Part shown: positions 1-9,126 of the stretch, in pieces
How positions within the stretch are numbered: the stretch's first letter is position 1
How the letters are laid out: every line of letters begins with the position of its first letter
From: Gammaproteobacteria bacterium
GTDB lineage: Bacteria > Pseudomonadota > Gammaproteobacteria > Nevskiales > Nevskiaceae
Assembly (NCBI GenBank): GCA_028871525.1
Contig: JAGWMX010000010.1
Span: 1 to 45,211 of the forward strand
Direction: 5' to 3'
Length of the DNA: 45,211 nt
Notes under the pieces: model-generated
Seen by the model: the letters and a program-made list of their open reading frames with translations, nothing else
What the model was told of the DNA's origin: nothing
The model's database searches: none
Program-made: the position numbers and the translations under genes

Positions 1-27
1 CCGACGCCGCTACTGCATCGGCGTCGG
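1..27. repeat. Perfect 9-bp inverted repeat at the window edge
   Basis: CCGACGCCG is followed, after nine bases, by its exact complement CGGCGTCGG. It lies in the open frame of the partial first gene, where it would encode an Ala/Ser/Asp-rich stretch, or it precedes that gene's true start. The role is unknown. Confidence 0.4.
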
Positions 28-1205
28 ACGCCGGCACTGAAGGTCAAACGGCACGCGCGGCTGAAATCCGTTGTGAGCACAGTCCCGAATTACCGGGTCT
101 GCTGCAGCGGCTTGGCGTGTCGCTGCTGATCAGCACCTATCAGGCTGGGAAGGTGATCGTTGTTCGCGGCGACGGCGAAAAAATTGACTTCCAGTTGAAA
201 GATGCCGACAAGCCGATGGGCATTGCGGCAATGGAGGGCTTGCTCGCGGTCGGCGTGGCCGGAGAGATCCGCCTCTACGGCGACATCAAGGAAAACTGCC
301 GCAAGGTGCAACCGCCCGCGGACTACGACGCCTGCTTCGTCGAGCGCATCAACCATTTGACCGGCGGCATCGACATCCACGAGATGGCGTTCGGGTCGGA
401 CCGCCGTTTGTGGTTCATCAACACCCGATTCTGTGCGCTGTGCACGCTGGATCAGACGACCAGTTTCGTCCCGGTGTGGCGGCCGCCGTATGTTTCCAGC
501 TATGCGCCCGAAGATCGGTGCCACCTGAACGGACTCGGCATGTTCAACGGCAGGCCGCGGTTTGTCACGGCGCTCGGCGAGAGCGACAAGCCGGCCGGTT
601 GGCGCGAGCGCAAAGCCGACGGCGGCGTGTTGATCGATCTTTCGACCGGCAAGACCTTGTGCCGCGGTTTGTCGATGCCTCATTCTCCACGCTGGTATGC
701 CGATCAACTATGGATCTGCGAGTCGGGCCAGGGCACGCTGGCCAAAGTAGAGACGAAGGCGGGGACGGTGAAGACCATCTACGAATTTCCCGGCTTTACC
801 CGCGGCCTGGATTTTTACGATCGGTATGCGTTCGTCGGTCTGTCGCAGATTCGCGAAACCACGACTTTCGGTGGTTTGCCGATTGCCGAGAAAGTCAAGG
901 AACGCAACTGCGGCGTCTGGATCGTCGACATCGTGACCGGTGAACTGGCGGGTGTAGTGTTCTTCACCCAGGGCGTGCAGGAGATTTTTGCGGTGCAGGT
1001 GCTGCCCGGGATCCGCTATCCGGAGATCCTCAACAAGAAGGATCCGCTGGCGCTGGAAACCTACATCCTGCCGCCGGAGGTGCTTCCCGAGGTGCGCGAA
1101 ACGCCCAGGTCGCCCGCCGCCGCAACCGACTCCCAGCGGCCGGATCAAGGCGACCGTGCGACGGTGCAGGACGCACCCGAGACCACGTCGCGTGGCAGCG
1201 CGTGA
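3..1205 (+). CDS. TIGR03032-like (DUF4915) conserved protein, 5' partial
   Basis: The reading frame is open from the first bases, so the gene almost certainly begins upstream of the window. A GTG at 117 is a possible start, but the preceding in-frame residues (EHSPELPGLLQRLG, directly before VSLLISTYQAGK) look like the normal beginning of this family's core. The protein has a beta-rich, propeller-like character: GGIDIHEMAF, FINTRFCALCTLD, RCHLNGLGM, MPHSPRWY and LWICESGQG are typical of the TIGR03032 family, whose function is unknown to me. The last 40 or so residues are a Pro/Thr/Arg-rich tail after the conserved core. A 2-oxoglutarate dioxygenase gene starts 18 bp downstream on the same strand, so the two are probably co-transcribed. 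Family assignment is from memory of motifs, and no enzymatic role is claimed. Confidence 0.72.
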   Translation, partial: DAATASASDAGTEGQTARAAEIRCEHSPELPGLLQRLGVSLLISTYQAGKVIVVRGDGEKIDFQLKDADKPMGIAAMEGLLAVGVAGEIRLYGDIKENCRKVQPPADYDACFVERINHLTGGIDIHEMAFGSDRRLWFINTRFCALCTLDQTTSFVPVWRPPYVSSYAPEDRCHLNGLGMFNGRPRFVTALGESDKPAGWRERKADGGVLIDLSTGKTLCRGLSMPHSPRWYADQLWICESGQGTLAKVETKAGTVKTIYEFPGFTRGLDFYDRYAFVGLSQIRETTTFGGLPIAEKVKERNCGVWIVDIVTGELAGVVFFTQGVQEIFAVQVLPGIRYPEILNKKDPLALETYILPPEVLPEVRETPRSPAAATDSQRPDQGDRATVQDAPETTSRGSA

Positions 1206-1223
1206 AACGGTTGGAGGACACCG

Positions 1224-1889
1224 GTGTTCCGAGAGATAAGAGGCCTGTTGTCGGCCGCCGAAGTCGCCAGAGCGCGGGAACTTGGTGCAAAGCTGCAGTT
1301 CGTCGACGGCCGCGCTTCCAATCCGGCGAACACGACCAAGCAGAACCAGCAGGCTGACCAAGCCGATCCCCGTTTCGCCGAATCGGTGAAGCTGGTTGCC
1401 GACGCTCTGGCCCGCAGCCGTGAACTGTTCGAGTTCGCGTTCCCCAAGCGCATCGCGCCGCCGCTGCTGTGCCGTTATCAGGCCGGCATGCAGTACGGTG
1501 CCCATCCCGATGCCGCTATTCTCCGCGGGCCAACCGGCGCGCTGCGCTCGGATCTGTCCTGCACTGTGTTCATATCCCCACCTGAAAGCTATGCCGGAGG
1601 CGAGCTGGCGATACGCCTCGGCGAACGTACGCTGACTTTCAAGGGCAAGGCGGGCGATGCCATCGTGTACCCGTCGACGACGTTGCACGAAGTCAGAGAA
1701 GTCACCGGCGGCGTGCGTCTGGTGTCGATCACGTTCATCGAAAGCCTGATCGTCGACTCGACGGCACGCGAGCTGTTGTTCGAACTCAACGAAGTGCGCG
1801 CGCTCGAAGGCTTCAATATCGCCTGGGAGAACCGTCTGCGCCTGGAACTGGTCAGCCAGAATCTGCTGCGGCGCTGGTCGCAGTCCTAA
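1224..1889 (+). CDS. Fe(II)/2-oxoglutarate-dependent dioxygenase, PKHD (PiuC/YbiX-like) type
   Basis: This 221-residue protein has the double-stranded beta-helix signature of prolyl-4-hydroxylase-like dioxygenases. An HxD pair sits at H94/D96 (YGAHPDAAI), the distal iron ligand is H155 (STTLHEV), and the 2-oxoglutarate-binding Arg is R165 (GGVRLVSI). These enzymes couple decarboxylation of 2-oxoglutarate to hydroxylation of a substrate, which cannot be read from sequence. The length fits the PKHD-type family (about 220-230). The start is GTG at 1224, preceded by a GGAGG-like stretch (ttggaggacacc) at good spacing. It follows the TIGR03032-like gene by 18 bp, suggesting a shared transcript and possibly a shared substrate. 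All metal and cosubstrate residues appear intact. Confidence 0.85.
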   Translation: MFREIRGLLSAAEVARARELGAKLQFVDGRASNPANTTKQNQQADQADPRFAESVKLVADALARSRELFEFAFPKRIAPPLLCRYQAGMQYGAHPDAAILRGPTGALRSDLSCTVFISPPESYAGGELAIRLGERTLTFKGKAGDAIVYPSTTLHEVREVTGGVRLVSITFIESLIVDSTARELLFELNEVRALEGFNIAWENRLRLELVSQNLLRRWSQS

Positions 1890-2207
1890 AGGACGGTGGC
1901 TTGCGTGCGGCGACGCATAGCATGCCGACGGCGACCTGCGCTTGCCGATGCCTGATCGCCGGGAACTTGAATCGATCAAGTGCCTGACTGACCGCGCATT
2001 CCGGCAAGCCGTTATCGAAGCGGCCAGCAAATGTATGAACACCGCACAGTATTTTCCGCAAGTGCGGTATGCGAATCGCACAGTGTCCAATGACCGCTTC
2101 AATAACAGAGCGTGGTTTTTGCCATTGATCCGGCAGCATCGGGGCCTCATCGACCGCAGGCGCTATCGGCTGGAGCGTAAGCGTCGCTCAACCATCATGT
2201 TGCCGGA
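1890..2207. other. Gene-poor spacer of lower G+C
   Basis: About 318 bp lie between the convergent dioxygenase and sulfotransferase-like genes. The sequence is visibly richer in A+T than its surroundings. It contains a 90-codon open frame (1942-2214, +) that has no recognisable motif, and a short inverted repeat (CCGCA-AG-TGCGG) near 2056. I see no tRNA, terminator with a T-run, or mobile element. It may be the decayed remnant of a gene. Confidence 0.4.
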
Positions 2208-3248
2208 TCAATAATGCCGGGATTGCTCGCCGAGCAGCGACGCGACCACTGTGCTGTCGTGTCCGAGCCGCTCCAGCCAGCGCCTGCCGCGTCGGATCTC
2301 GCGTGCGTGTTCAAGCCGGGTCTGCTGCAGCAATTCTGCCCGTAATTTCGGTGTGTAATGGAAATCCGTTGCTTTCGAATACTGTCCGAACAACGGGCAG
2401 TTCGCCACATCCCGCAAGCGCACGGGGTCGAAAGGCAGATTCAGGTGGCGCAGGATACGTTGCAGATGTTGACGTGGCTCATCGAGTAACGCATCGAAAT
2501 CGACGTCGAGGATGCGGTCGCCGACGGCCTGGAGTGCTCGCCGGCGCGTCAGGTCCTCACACAGCCAGCTCATCGCCGCCAGTTCTCCCGCCGTCATCAG
2601 CGGCGGCGGTGCGAAGCCCAGCATCGATTGCAGGCGTGCCAGACGTTCGTCGCGGAACCCACCCAGGTCCGACAAGGTGCCGGGCTTCGACAATAGTGTC
2701 GCCAGGTGCTGGTGAGCACCTAATCCCAGATAGATTGCCCGCGAACGGGGGTGAGTCTGGATGATCGCCTGTGCATGCCGGGCGCAATAACTGGTCGCTT
2801 TGACGATCACCGCGCGCGTGTCTTGAAATCCCCGGCGCCAAAGGCGCCAGGTGGTGCTCCACATCGGCTGCAGCGTCGCGTCGGCGGACCCGGTATCCAA
2901 TGCGTCGCAGAGCTGACGCAGCGGCAGCGGCTCCCGCAGCGGCAGGATCGGACTCAGCCAGTCCAGCAGGCGGCTCACCAGCGTCGAACCGGCGTGCCCG
3001 GTGTGGAAGATAAAGTGCAGCGGCAATTCGGGCGCAATCCGCGCCAATTCGCGGTTTACGCTGCGGCGGTCGAGCCAGCCATGCCATGCGCCGGGCGTTA
3101 GCGCGCGGCGATCCAGGAACGATTGCTGCCGATAGCCGTCTTCATCCAACGCGATGAAGCAAAAAGTCTGGCCTGGCAGATCGCACTGGTACGGGTAGAA
3201 CCGCGCCGAGCGGCCAAGCGCCTTCATCCAGTCATCGTCGATTTTCAC
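2208..3248 (-). CDS. Sulfotransferase-like P-loop protein
   Basis: This 346-residue protein has a clear 5'-phosphosulfate-binding-type loop near residues 81-92 (FHTGHAGSTLVS). That loop is the nucleotide (PAPS) site of cytosolic sulfotransferases and of many uncharacterised bacterial relatives. A later VIVKATSYC segment and an RILDVDFDALLDEP stretch match the typical fold order. The C-terminus is Arg-rich. The likely role is sulfuryl transfer from PAPS to an unknown acceptor, but family members with other phosphate-binding roles exist, so the activity is inferred. The start is GTG at 3248, preceded by a purine-rich aggcgggaa. It is convergent with the dioxygenase gene and divergent from the BNR-repeat gene. 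Confidence 0.7.
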   Translation of the reverse strand: MKIDDDWMKALGRSARFYPYQCDLPGQTFCFIALDEDGYRQQSFLDRRALTPGAWHGWLDRRSVNRELARIAPELPLHFIFHTGHAGSTLVSRLLDWLSPILPLREPLPLRQLCDALDTGSADATLQPMWSTTWRLWRRGFQDTRAVIVKATSYCARHAQAIIQTHPRSRAIYLGLGAHQHLATLLSKPGTLSDLGGFRDERLARLQSMLGFAPPPLMTAGELAAMSWLCEDLTRRRALQAVGDRILDVDFDALLDEPRQHLQRILRHLNLPFDPVRLRDVANCPLFGQYSKATDFHYTPKLRAELLQQTRLEHAREIRRGRRWLERLGHDSTVVASLLGEQSRHY

Positions 3249-3446
3249 GAATTTCCCGCCTCTTGCGCAGTTACGTCGCTGCTTGGGCGTCCCGGTCTGT
3301 TTTCGTCAGGATAGCCCGGGACAGCGAACTCGTGTGCCGCGTTTTTGCAAGCGTTTGACCGGATATTGCTTCAAGATTAAAATTCATGACTGATGGCGGA
3401 AACCCGCCAGGTTGCCGGTCTTGTGAGCAATGGGAGGCAAGAGGCG
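3249..3446. promoter_or_regulatory. Divergent intergenic region
   Basis: About 198 bp lie between the leftward sulfotransferase-like gene and the rightward BNR gene and must hold both promoters. An A+T-rich patch near 3364-3388 (tattgcttcaagattaaaattcat) is the likeliest promoter area. The preferred BNR start at 3447 has a GGGAGG ribosome-binding site at 3432-3437. No operator was recognised. Confidence 0.4.
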
Positions 3447-6400
3447 ATGACCATGAAGATTCTGGCATCACGCGGGCAGAGTTACATATCGATTCGAATC
3501 CCTGCCCCGCTGTTGATCTTTCTATTGATCGTTGGCGCCGCGCTGGCGAGCGGATTCGCCTTTGCCGCGGACGGCCGATCTTTCCCGGTTGATCCAAAGC
3601 TGTATCAGGCGCTGAGATGGCGCAACGTAGGCCCGTTCCGCGCTGGCCGCACGACGGCGGTCGCAGGCCATGCGGATCGACCGATGACGTTCTATCTGGG
3701 TGCCTCCGGCGGGGGCGTCTGGAAAACCACCGATGCCGGCACTACCTGGCACAACGTTTCCGACGGCTTTTTCCACGTCGGCGGCATCGGGGCGATCAGG
3801 GTCGCGCCTTCTGATCCGAACGTGATTTATGTCGGGACCGGCGAGGCATCCGTGCGCGGTCAGACCACATCGCCGGGCGACGGGATATATAGATCGGACG
3901 ATAGTGGCAAGACGTGGGTGCATCTCGGTCTCGTCGATACCCGGCACATTGCCGCTATAGAAGTCGATCCGCACGATCCCGACACTGTCTTCGTGGCCGC
4001 GCAAGGCAACCCGTGGATGCCCTCCAAGCAACGCGGCGTGTACCGTTCCCGCGATGGCGGCAAGACCTGGCAACAGGTGCTGTTCGTCAACGACACCGCC
4101 GGCGCTCATGACTTGAGCATCGACCCCAACAACCCGCGGGTCTTGTATGCGGCCATGTGGGATTATCGACATCGGCCCTGGACAGTGCGCAGCGGTGGAC
4201 CCGGCAGTGGCCTGTGGAAATCGACTGACGGCGGCGATACCTGGCGGCGCTTGAGCCAAGGGCTGCCCAAACTGATGGGCAACACTGCGGTATCGGTCTC
4301 GCCGGTCGATCCCGACCGGGTTTATGCGATGATCGAAGCCGTGCACGGCGGCGTGTTCCGCTCCGATGACGCGGGACAGAGTTGGCGGCGTGTCAACGGC
4401 GACGCTGGAATCCGCGATCGGGGCTGGTATTACACGCGTATTTTCGCCGATCCAGTGCAGGAAGACACGGTCTTCGTGCTGGCGAATTCGTTGGTGAAGT
4501 CCACCGATGGCGGCACGATTTTCGGCCAGATCCGGAACCCGCACGGTGACAATCACGCTCTGTGGATCAACCCGCGCAACGACAAAATCATGGTCGAAGG
4601 CAGCGACGGCGGCGCGGTGGTCACGCTCAACGGCGGGCAGACGTGGTCCAGCGATCTCAACCAACCCACCGGGCAGTTCTACCGCGTTTTCGCCGACAAT
4701 GCTTTTCCCTACCGGATCTACGGCGGCCAGCAGGACTGGGGCACGGTGAGTCTGGCCAGCCGCTCCCAGCATAACGGCATCGGTCCGCGGGATTGGCACG
4801 ACATAGGCGGTGGCGAGAGCGCGCAGGTCAGCATGGACCCGGACCATCCGGATCTCGTCTACGCCACCGGCATCCTCGGCTCGATCACCGAGTACGACCA
4901 GCGTACTGCAGCGGTTCGTGATATCCAGCCATACCCCTATTTCGCCGGCTTCCGTCCACCGAAGGAACTCAAATACCGCTTCAACTGGAGTCCGCCGGTG
5001 CTGGTGTCGCGGTACGATCCAAAAGTGATTTACCTCGGCGCCCAGGCGCTGCTCGAATCCACCGATCGCGGCCTGACCTGGCAGGCGGCGAGCCCGGATC
5101 TGACGCGGCACGACATCAGCAAGGAAGGCACCGACGGCGGTCCGATCAGCATCGAAGGAGCCGGAGGCGAGACGTACGGCACGATCACCTACATCGCCGA
5201 ATCGCCGCAAGCAACCGGCACGCTGTGGGTGGGGTCCGATGACGGGCTCGTGCACCTGACCCGAGACGGCGGCAAGACCTGGATGAATGTCACGCCGCCG
5301 GGAATGAATGAGGCGCAGGTCGAGGCCATCGAGGCGTCTCCGCACGCTCCGGCCAGGGCTTACGTTGCCGCCAGCCGCTACGAGTTCGGGGATTTCACGC
5401 CGATGATCTACCGCACCGACGATTACGGGCACAGTTGGCGGCGTATCGTCGAGGGCATCCCGGCGCAGGCATTTGTCCGCGTCGTGCGTGAAGATCCCGA
5501 GCGCTCCGGGCTGCTGTACGCCGGCACCGAGGCCGGCCTGTTTATTTCCTTCAATGACGGCAAGGACTGGCAGCCATTCCAACTCAACCTGCCGCTGGTC
5601 CCGGTTACGGATCTCAAGGTCAGGGATAATGACCTGATCGCTTCCACCGAGGGGCGTGGCTACTGGATCCTCGATGATCTGACCCCCCTGCACCAACTCG
5701 ACGCCGAGGTGGCGCAGGCGGACATGTACTTGTTCAAGCCGCGCCGTACCTACCGTCTCGATAATTACGGTGGATTACCGCAGCCTGGACGGAATCCGCC
5801 TGACGGCGTCATCATCCGCTACGAGTTCGCGAAAGTGCCGGATACGGCTTCCCATCCGGTCGTACTGGAGATTGTCGACGGCCGGAATCATGTGATCCGC
5901 AGCTTCACCAGCGCAGTGGCTGAATCCGAGGCGCCGAGCCTGGTGAAAGGCGTCGAGAAACTGCCGCCGCCGCCGCCGGTGCCCGCTCAAGCCGGCATGA
6001 ACACCTACGTCTGGGATTTGCGGGTGGCGCCGTACACGCCGGTGGCCGACACCATCCGCTACGTCAGCCAGCTGCCGTACCGTGTCGCGCCGGGCATCTA
6101 TCGAGTACGCCTGAGTTATGGTGGCAAGTCCCAGACACAAAGCTTCGAAGTGGTGAACGATCCGCGCCATGGCTCTCGCCCCGCCTCGGAATGGTCGGAG
6201 CAGCAACAACTGCTGTCGAGTCTGCGCGCGCTGGTGGACGACATACACCGCTCGACCAATCAGCTGCGCTCGGTCGCGCAGCAGGCGGATGAACTGATGC
6301 ACCTCACCGCGGGCAACGCCCAGGCCGGGAACATCAGATCGGCCGGTCGCGCGCTCATCGCCCGCATCGCCCGCTGGGAAGAGCAGGTGCCGCAGCCGGA

Positions 6401-6728
6401 GCTGCCAAACCACGTGCAGGACTATGTCTCCGCGCCCAGCCGCCTGCTGAGCACTCCGGTCCTCAACCTGATTTCCGTGGTGGATCAGGATCCGCCCGTC
6501 ACCGCGGCGGCCAAGGCTCAGGCCCAGGCGCTCGAAGCGCGCTGGTCCACGATCCAGGCGGACAGGCATGCGATCGAGCAGGGTGAGCTGGCGAGGTTCA
6601 ACGCCAGCCTGAGTCAGGCGGGCATCCCCAACGATATCGTGCCGACCGGAACGGACCGTACGCCGCCGCGGGTCATCGCTCCGGAAAACGCCATGCCGGG
6701 AGATGCCGCAAGACTCCACCGGCGATAA
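3447..6728 (+). CDS. Secreted BNR/Asp-box (VPS10/sortilin-like) repeat protein
   Basis: This is a large exported protein of 1093 residues from the preferred start. An ATG 54 bp upstream (3393) is in frame, but 3447 has a good GGGAGG site and gives a normal signal peptide: positive N-terminus, hydrophobic PAPLLIFLLIVGAALAS, cleavage after FAFA. The mature part carries at least eight Asp-box motifs (S/T-x-D-x-G-x-T/S-W), for example KTTDAGTTW, RSDDSGKTW, RSRDGGKTW, KSTDGGDTW, TRDGGKTW and RTDDYGHSW, indicating one or two beta-propellers. After the propellers there is an Ig-like beta region with a PPPPPV stretch and a final helical region (about the last 150 residues). Homologues are often annotated as glycosyl hydrolase, but no catalytic residues for that are visible. 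Its role is unknown. Confidence 0.85.
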   Translation: MTMKILASRGQSYISIRIPAPLLIFLLIVGAALASGFAFAADGRSFPVDPKLYQALRWRNVGPFRAGRTTAVAGHADRPMTFYLGASGGGVWKTTDAGTTWHNVSDGFFHVGGIGAIRVAPSDPNVIYVGTGEASVRGQTTSPGDGIYRSDDSGKTWVHLGLVDTRHIAAIEVDPHDPDTVFVAAQGNPWMPSKQRGVYRSRDGGKTWQQVLFVNDTAGAHDLSIDPNNPRVLYAAMWDYRHRPWTVRSGGPGSGLWKSTDGGDTWRRLSQGLPKLMGNTAVSVSPVDPDRVYAMIEAVHGGVFRSDDAGQSWRRVNGDAGIRDRGWYYTRIFADPVQEDTVFVLANSLVKSTDGGTIFGQIRNPHGDNHALWINPRNDKIMVEGSDGGAVVTLNGGQTWSSDLNQPTGQFYRVFADNAFPYRIYGGQQDWGTVSLASRSQHNGIGPRDWHDIGGGESAQVSMDPDHPDLVYATGILGSITEYDQRTAAVRDIQPYPYFAGFRPPKELKYRFNWSPPVLVSRYDPKVIYLGAQALLESTDRGLTWQAASPDLTRHDISKEGTDGGPISIEGAGGETYGTITYIAESPQATGTLWVGSDDGLVHLTRDGGKTWMNVTPPGMNEAQVEAIEASPHAPARAYVAASRYEFGDFTPMIYRTDDYGHSWRRIVEGIPAQAFVRVVREDPERSGLLYAGTEAGLFISFNDGKDWQPFQLNLPLVPVTDLKVRDNDLIASTEGRGYWILDDLTPLHQLDAEVAQADMYLFKPRRTYRLDNYGGLPQPGRNPPDGVIIRYEFAKVPDTASHPVVLEIVDGRNHVIRSFTSAVAESEAPSLVKGVEKLPPPPPVPAQAGMNTYVWDLRVAPYTPVADTIRYVSQLPYRVAPGIYRVRLSYGGKSQTQSFEVVNDPRHGSRPASEWSEQQQLLSSLRALVDDIHRSTNQLRSVAQQADELMHLTAGNAQAGNIRSAGRALIARIARWEEQVPQPELPNHVQDYVSAPSRLLSTPVLNLISVVDQDPPVTAAAKAQAQALEARWSTIQADRHAIEQGELARFNASLSQAGIPNDIVPTGTDRTPPRVIAPENAMPGDAARLHRR

Positions 6729-6887
6729 ACCCAGGATTACAGCTTATGCGCTGGCGCTCACCGATTGCGTCGGAGCGACGCCTCACTGCGGTTCGAGGCG
6801 AGCGACTTGCCGCAAACATTTCGTGGTCCCGGGCTGCGGTGTGGTCGGAGCGGCGATCCGCGGCAATTCGGTGCCGGCTCCGCGGCG

Positions 6888-7427
6888 CTAACGCCGGGCA
6901 AGACGTTGCAGCGCGCACCAGTGGGCGAACCGCGCAGATTCGTCGAACAGCACGAAGCGGATGCGGCGCAATGACGATAATCCGGGCAGCATTTCCAGCA
7001 CCGTGCCGACGGCGATCTCCGCAGCCGGTTCCAGCGGATAGCCGAAGGCGCCGGTGGAGATCGCAGGAAAGGCGATCGAGTTCAGGCCGCGGCTGTCGGC
7101 CAGTGCCAGCGCATTGCGGTAGCAGTCGGCGAGCAGACGCTCGGCCGGCTGGTCGACGCCGTAGATGGGGCCAAGGCAGTGGATGACGTTGCGGTTGGGC
7201 AGACGATGGGCCCCGGTGATCACCGCCTGGCCGCAGCGGATCGGCGCCAGCGGGCGGCACTTCCGTTCCAGGTCGGGGCCGGCGGCGCGGTGGATGGCGC
7301 CGGCCACGCCGCCGCCGCTGCGCAGTTGCGCGTTGGCGGCATTGACCACCGCGTCGATGTCGGGCTGTGCGGTGATGTCGCCGCGCAGGCACTCGATAGT
7401 CACGCCGCCGACGTCGAGCGGTTCCAT
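6888..7427 (-). CDS. Macrodomain protein (O-acetyl-ADP-ribose deacetylase-like)
   Basis: This 179-residue protein starts at ATG 7427; a longer open frame upstream overlaps the L,D-transpeptidase gene and is not credible. It shows the macrodomain signatures in order: an early acidic GDIT, VVNAANAQLRSGGGVAGAIH (ADP-ribose binding, with the conserved Asn and the Gly-rich loop), VIHCLGPIYG, and ISTGAFGYP before the C-terminal helix. YmdB-type macrodomains bind ADP-ribose and hydrolyse O-acetyl-ADP-ribose or mono-ADP-ribosylation, and this protein has the same overall order. It begins 31 bp after the stop of the L,D-transpeptidase and may be read from the same transcript, though the two activities have no obvious link. 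Confidence 0.88.
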   Translation of the reverse strand: MEPLDVGGVTIECLRGDITAQPDIDAVVNAANAQLRSGGGVAGAIHRAAGPDLERKCRPLAPIRCGQAVITGAHRLPNRNVIHCLGPIYGVDQPAERLLADCYRNALALADSRGLNSIAFPAISTGAFGYPLEPAAEIAVGTVLEMLPGLSSLRRIRFVLFDESARFAHWCALQRLARR

Positions 7428-7458
7428 GGTCGCGTTATGGCCCCGGGTATCACCGGCG

Positions 7459-9126
7459 TCAAGACCCGCCGGCGCGGTACCGGTTCGCCAACGCCTTTTC
7501 GAAGCGGGCCTGCTGGCGGTCGATGGATTCCAGCAGCGGCGGATCCTGTTGATAGACGTCGGGATTGAATGCCACCCGGCCGTCGTCGAGCGTGTGGACG
7601 GTCCAGTACAGCAGCAGCACCGGCACCGGGTGCGCGAGCGGCACATTGCGCGTTTCGCCGGTGGCCACGGCGGCATCGAGCGCAGCCCGGTTCCAGTGCT
7701 CCGGGTCGTCCAGCAGCAGCTCGGCCAGTTTCAGCGCGTGTTCGACACGGACACAGCCGGAGCTGAAGGCGCGTTGTTGGCACGAAAACAGCCTGGTGTG
7801 CGGGGTGTTGTGCAGATAGACGTGGTAGGGGTTGGGGAAGCGGATCGCCACCACGCCCAGCGCCCCCTTGGCGCCGGGATCCTGGCGCAGCGTCAGGCCT
7901 GACGGAGGGTGTCTCCAGTCGATCGTGCGCGGGTCGAGTTCGCGGCCGGTCGCGTCGAGCACGTGCAGCCGATTGCGCGCGAAGTAGCCCGGATCGCGTC
8001 GCGCCCTGGGCAGGATGTCCTGGCGTAGGATGGTCGGCGGCACCACCCACTGCGGATTGAGCGTAATGGCGTTGATTGTCGAGCGCAGAACCGGCGTGGG
8101 ACGTTTCGGCCGTCCGACCTGGATGCGTGCCCGCCACACGGGTTTGGCGCCGTCGAAGTAGGTCAGGCGGTAGCCGGCGATGTCGACCAGCACGTAGCGT
8201 CCCGGCAGCCGGGGGAGAAACCACCGGGCGCGCTCGAGGTTGGCTCGCAGTTGGCCGCTGCGCGTCGCCGCCGTCACGTTCAGCGCGGCGAGGGTGGCCG
8301 GACCCAGGACGCCGTCGCTGTCCAACAGGTTCCGTGCCTGATAGCGGCTCACCGCCGATGCGATCGCCATGTCGTAGAAATCCGGGTCTGTAACGACGTC
8401 ACCGGCAGTGGGTACTCCGGCCAGGTCGAGGCGTCTACGTAATTCGGGCACGCGCGGGTCGCGCATGCCCGGCTTCAGCGAAGGACCGGGTGCCAGCGTC
8501 GGCCAGCCGCCGGCCGACGCGACCGCCCGCAGATGGGCCAGTTCGTTGCGCAGCGCCGCGTAAACCGGCTGCTGCGGGCGCGCGCGGTCGAAGGCTTGCG
8601 CGATGCGACTTTGTTCCACGGCTTCCACCACCGCGCGCAGCGCCGCGTCCGAATATCCGGCCGGCGGTGTGAGCGCAAGATTCGGATACACGCTGCGCGG
8701 ATTCACCACACCGTGTGCGAGTTGATACAGCGCCAGCAGACAGGCTGCGGTGGCATGCACGTCCATGTCGGCGCGGTCGGCAACCGTGACGGGCGGAGTT
8801 TCAGTCATTGCATCCGCGTCTCGGGCCAAACGGTCCACGGCATAATTCCTCGGGTCCAGGCCATCGTCGGCAAGGCCGTTCAGCGCCGCGACCAGTTGCT
8901 TAAGGCGCACGGGCGACTGCCACAACAAGGCCCCGTCGTGCAACTCGTACATGCGCTTCACGTCGGCGGCCAGAGAAGCTTCGCCGAGCGTAATCCTGGC
9001 CAGAGGGTCTTGCTGCTGTGTGGCGTCCAAGCGGGCGTCGAGCGGGGCGGGTGCCGGTTGGTTCGCGCCGCAGGCACCGCCGATCGCCGAGGCAAAAAGA
9101 GTCAGTGCGAGGGCGATACGTCGCAT
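7459..9126 (-). CDS. Large murein L,D-transpeptidase (YcbB/LdtD type)
   Basis: This is a periplasmic cell-wall enzyme of 555 residues from the preferred ATG at 9126, which places the hydrophobic signal RRIALALTLFASAIGG at the N-terminus. A cysteine after GGA could make it a lipoprotein with an atypical lipobox. A YcbB-type scaffold precedes a peptidoglycan-binding-like helix bundle (LRRRLDLAGV to LGPATLAALN), and the YkuD catalytic domain follows with HNTPHTRLF and the active-site motif SSGCVRV (Cys about 458). These enzymes make 3-3 cross-links between diaminopimelate residues or attach proteins to peptidoglycan. Length and domain order match E. coli LdtD (about 615) without large insertions. 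It is divergent from a second, different L,D-transpeptidase across 133 bp. Confidence 0.92.
   Translation of the reverse strand: MRRIALALTLFASAIGGACGANQPAPAPLDARLDATQQQDPLARITLGEASLAADVKRMYELHDGALLWQSPVRLKQLVAALNGLADDGLDPRNYAVDRLARDADAMTETPPVTVADRADMDVHATAACLLALYQLAHGVVNPRSVYPNLALTPPAGYSDAALRAVVEAVEQSRIAQAFDRARPQQPVYAALRNELAHLRAVASAGGWPTLAPGPSLKPGMRDPRVPELRRRLDLAGVPTAGDVVTDPDFYDMAIASAVSRYQARNLLDSDGVLGPATLAALNVTAATRSGQLRANLERARWFLPRLPGRYVLVDIAGYRLTYFDGAKPVWRARIQVGRPKRPTPVLRSTINAITLNPQWVVPPTILRQDILPRARRDPGYFARNRLHVLDATGRELDPRTIDWRHPPSGLTLRQDPGAKGALGVVAIRFPNPYHVYLHNTPHTRLFSCQQRAFSSGCVRVEHALKLAELLLDDPEHWNRAALDAAVATGETRNVPLAHPVPVLLLYWTVHTLDDGRVAFNPDVYQQDPPLLESIDRQQARFEKALANRYRAGGS

Noticed and set aside
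1942-2214. 90-codon open frame on the plus strand
   Set aside because: No recognisable motif, no ribosome site and it overlaps the end of the opposite gene; treated as spacer.
3522-5696. Long open frame of 724 codons on the minus strand
   Set aside because: It is antisense to the Asp-box protein, whose motifs are clear; the minus-strand product has the skewed composition of a G+C-rich shadow.
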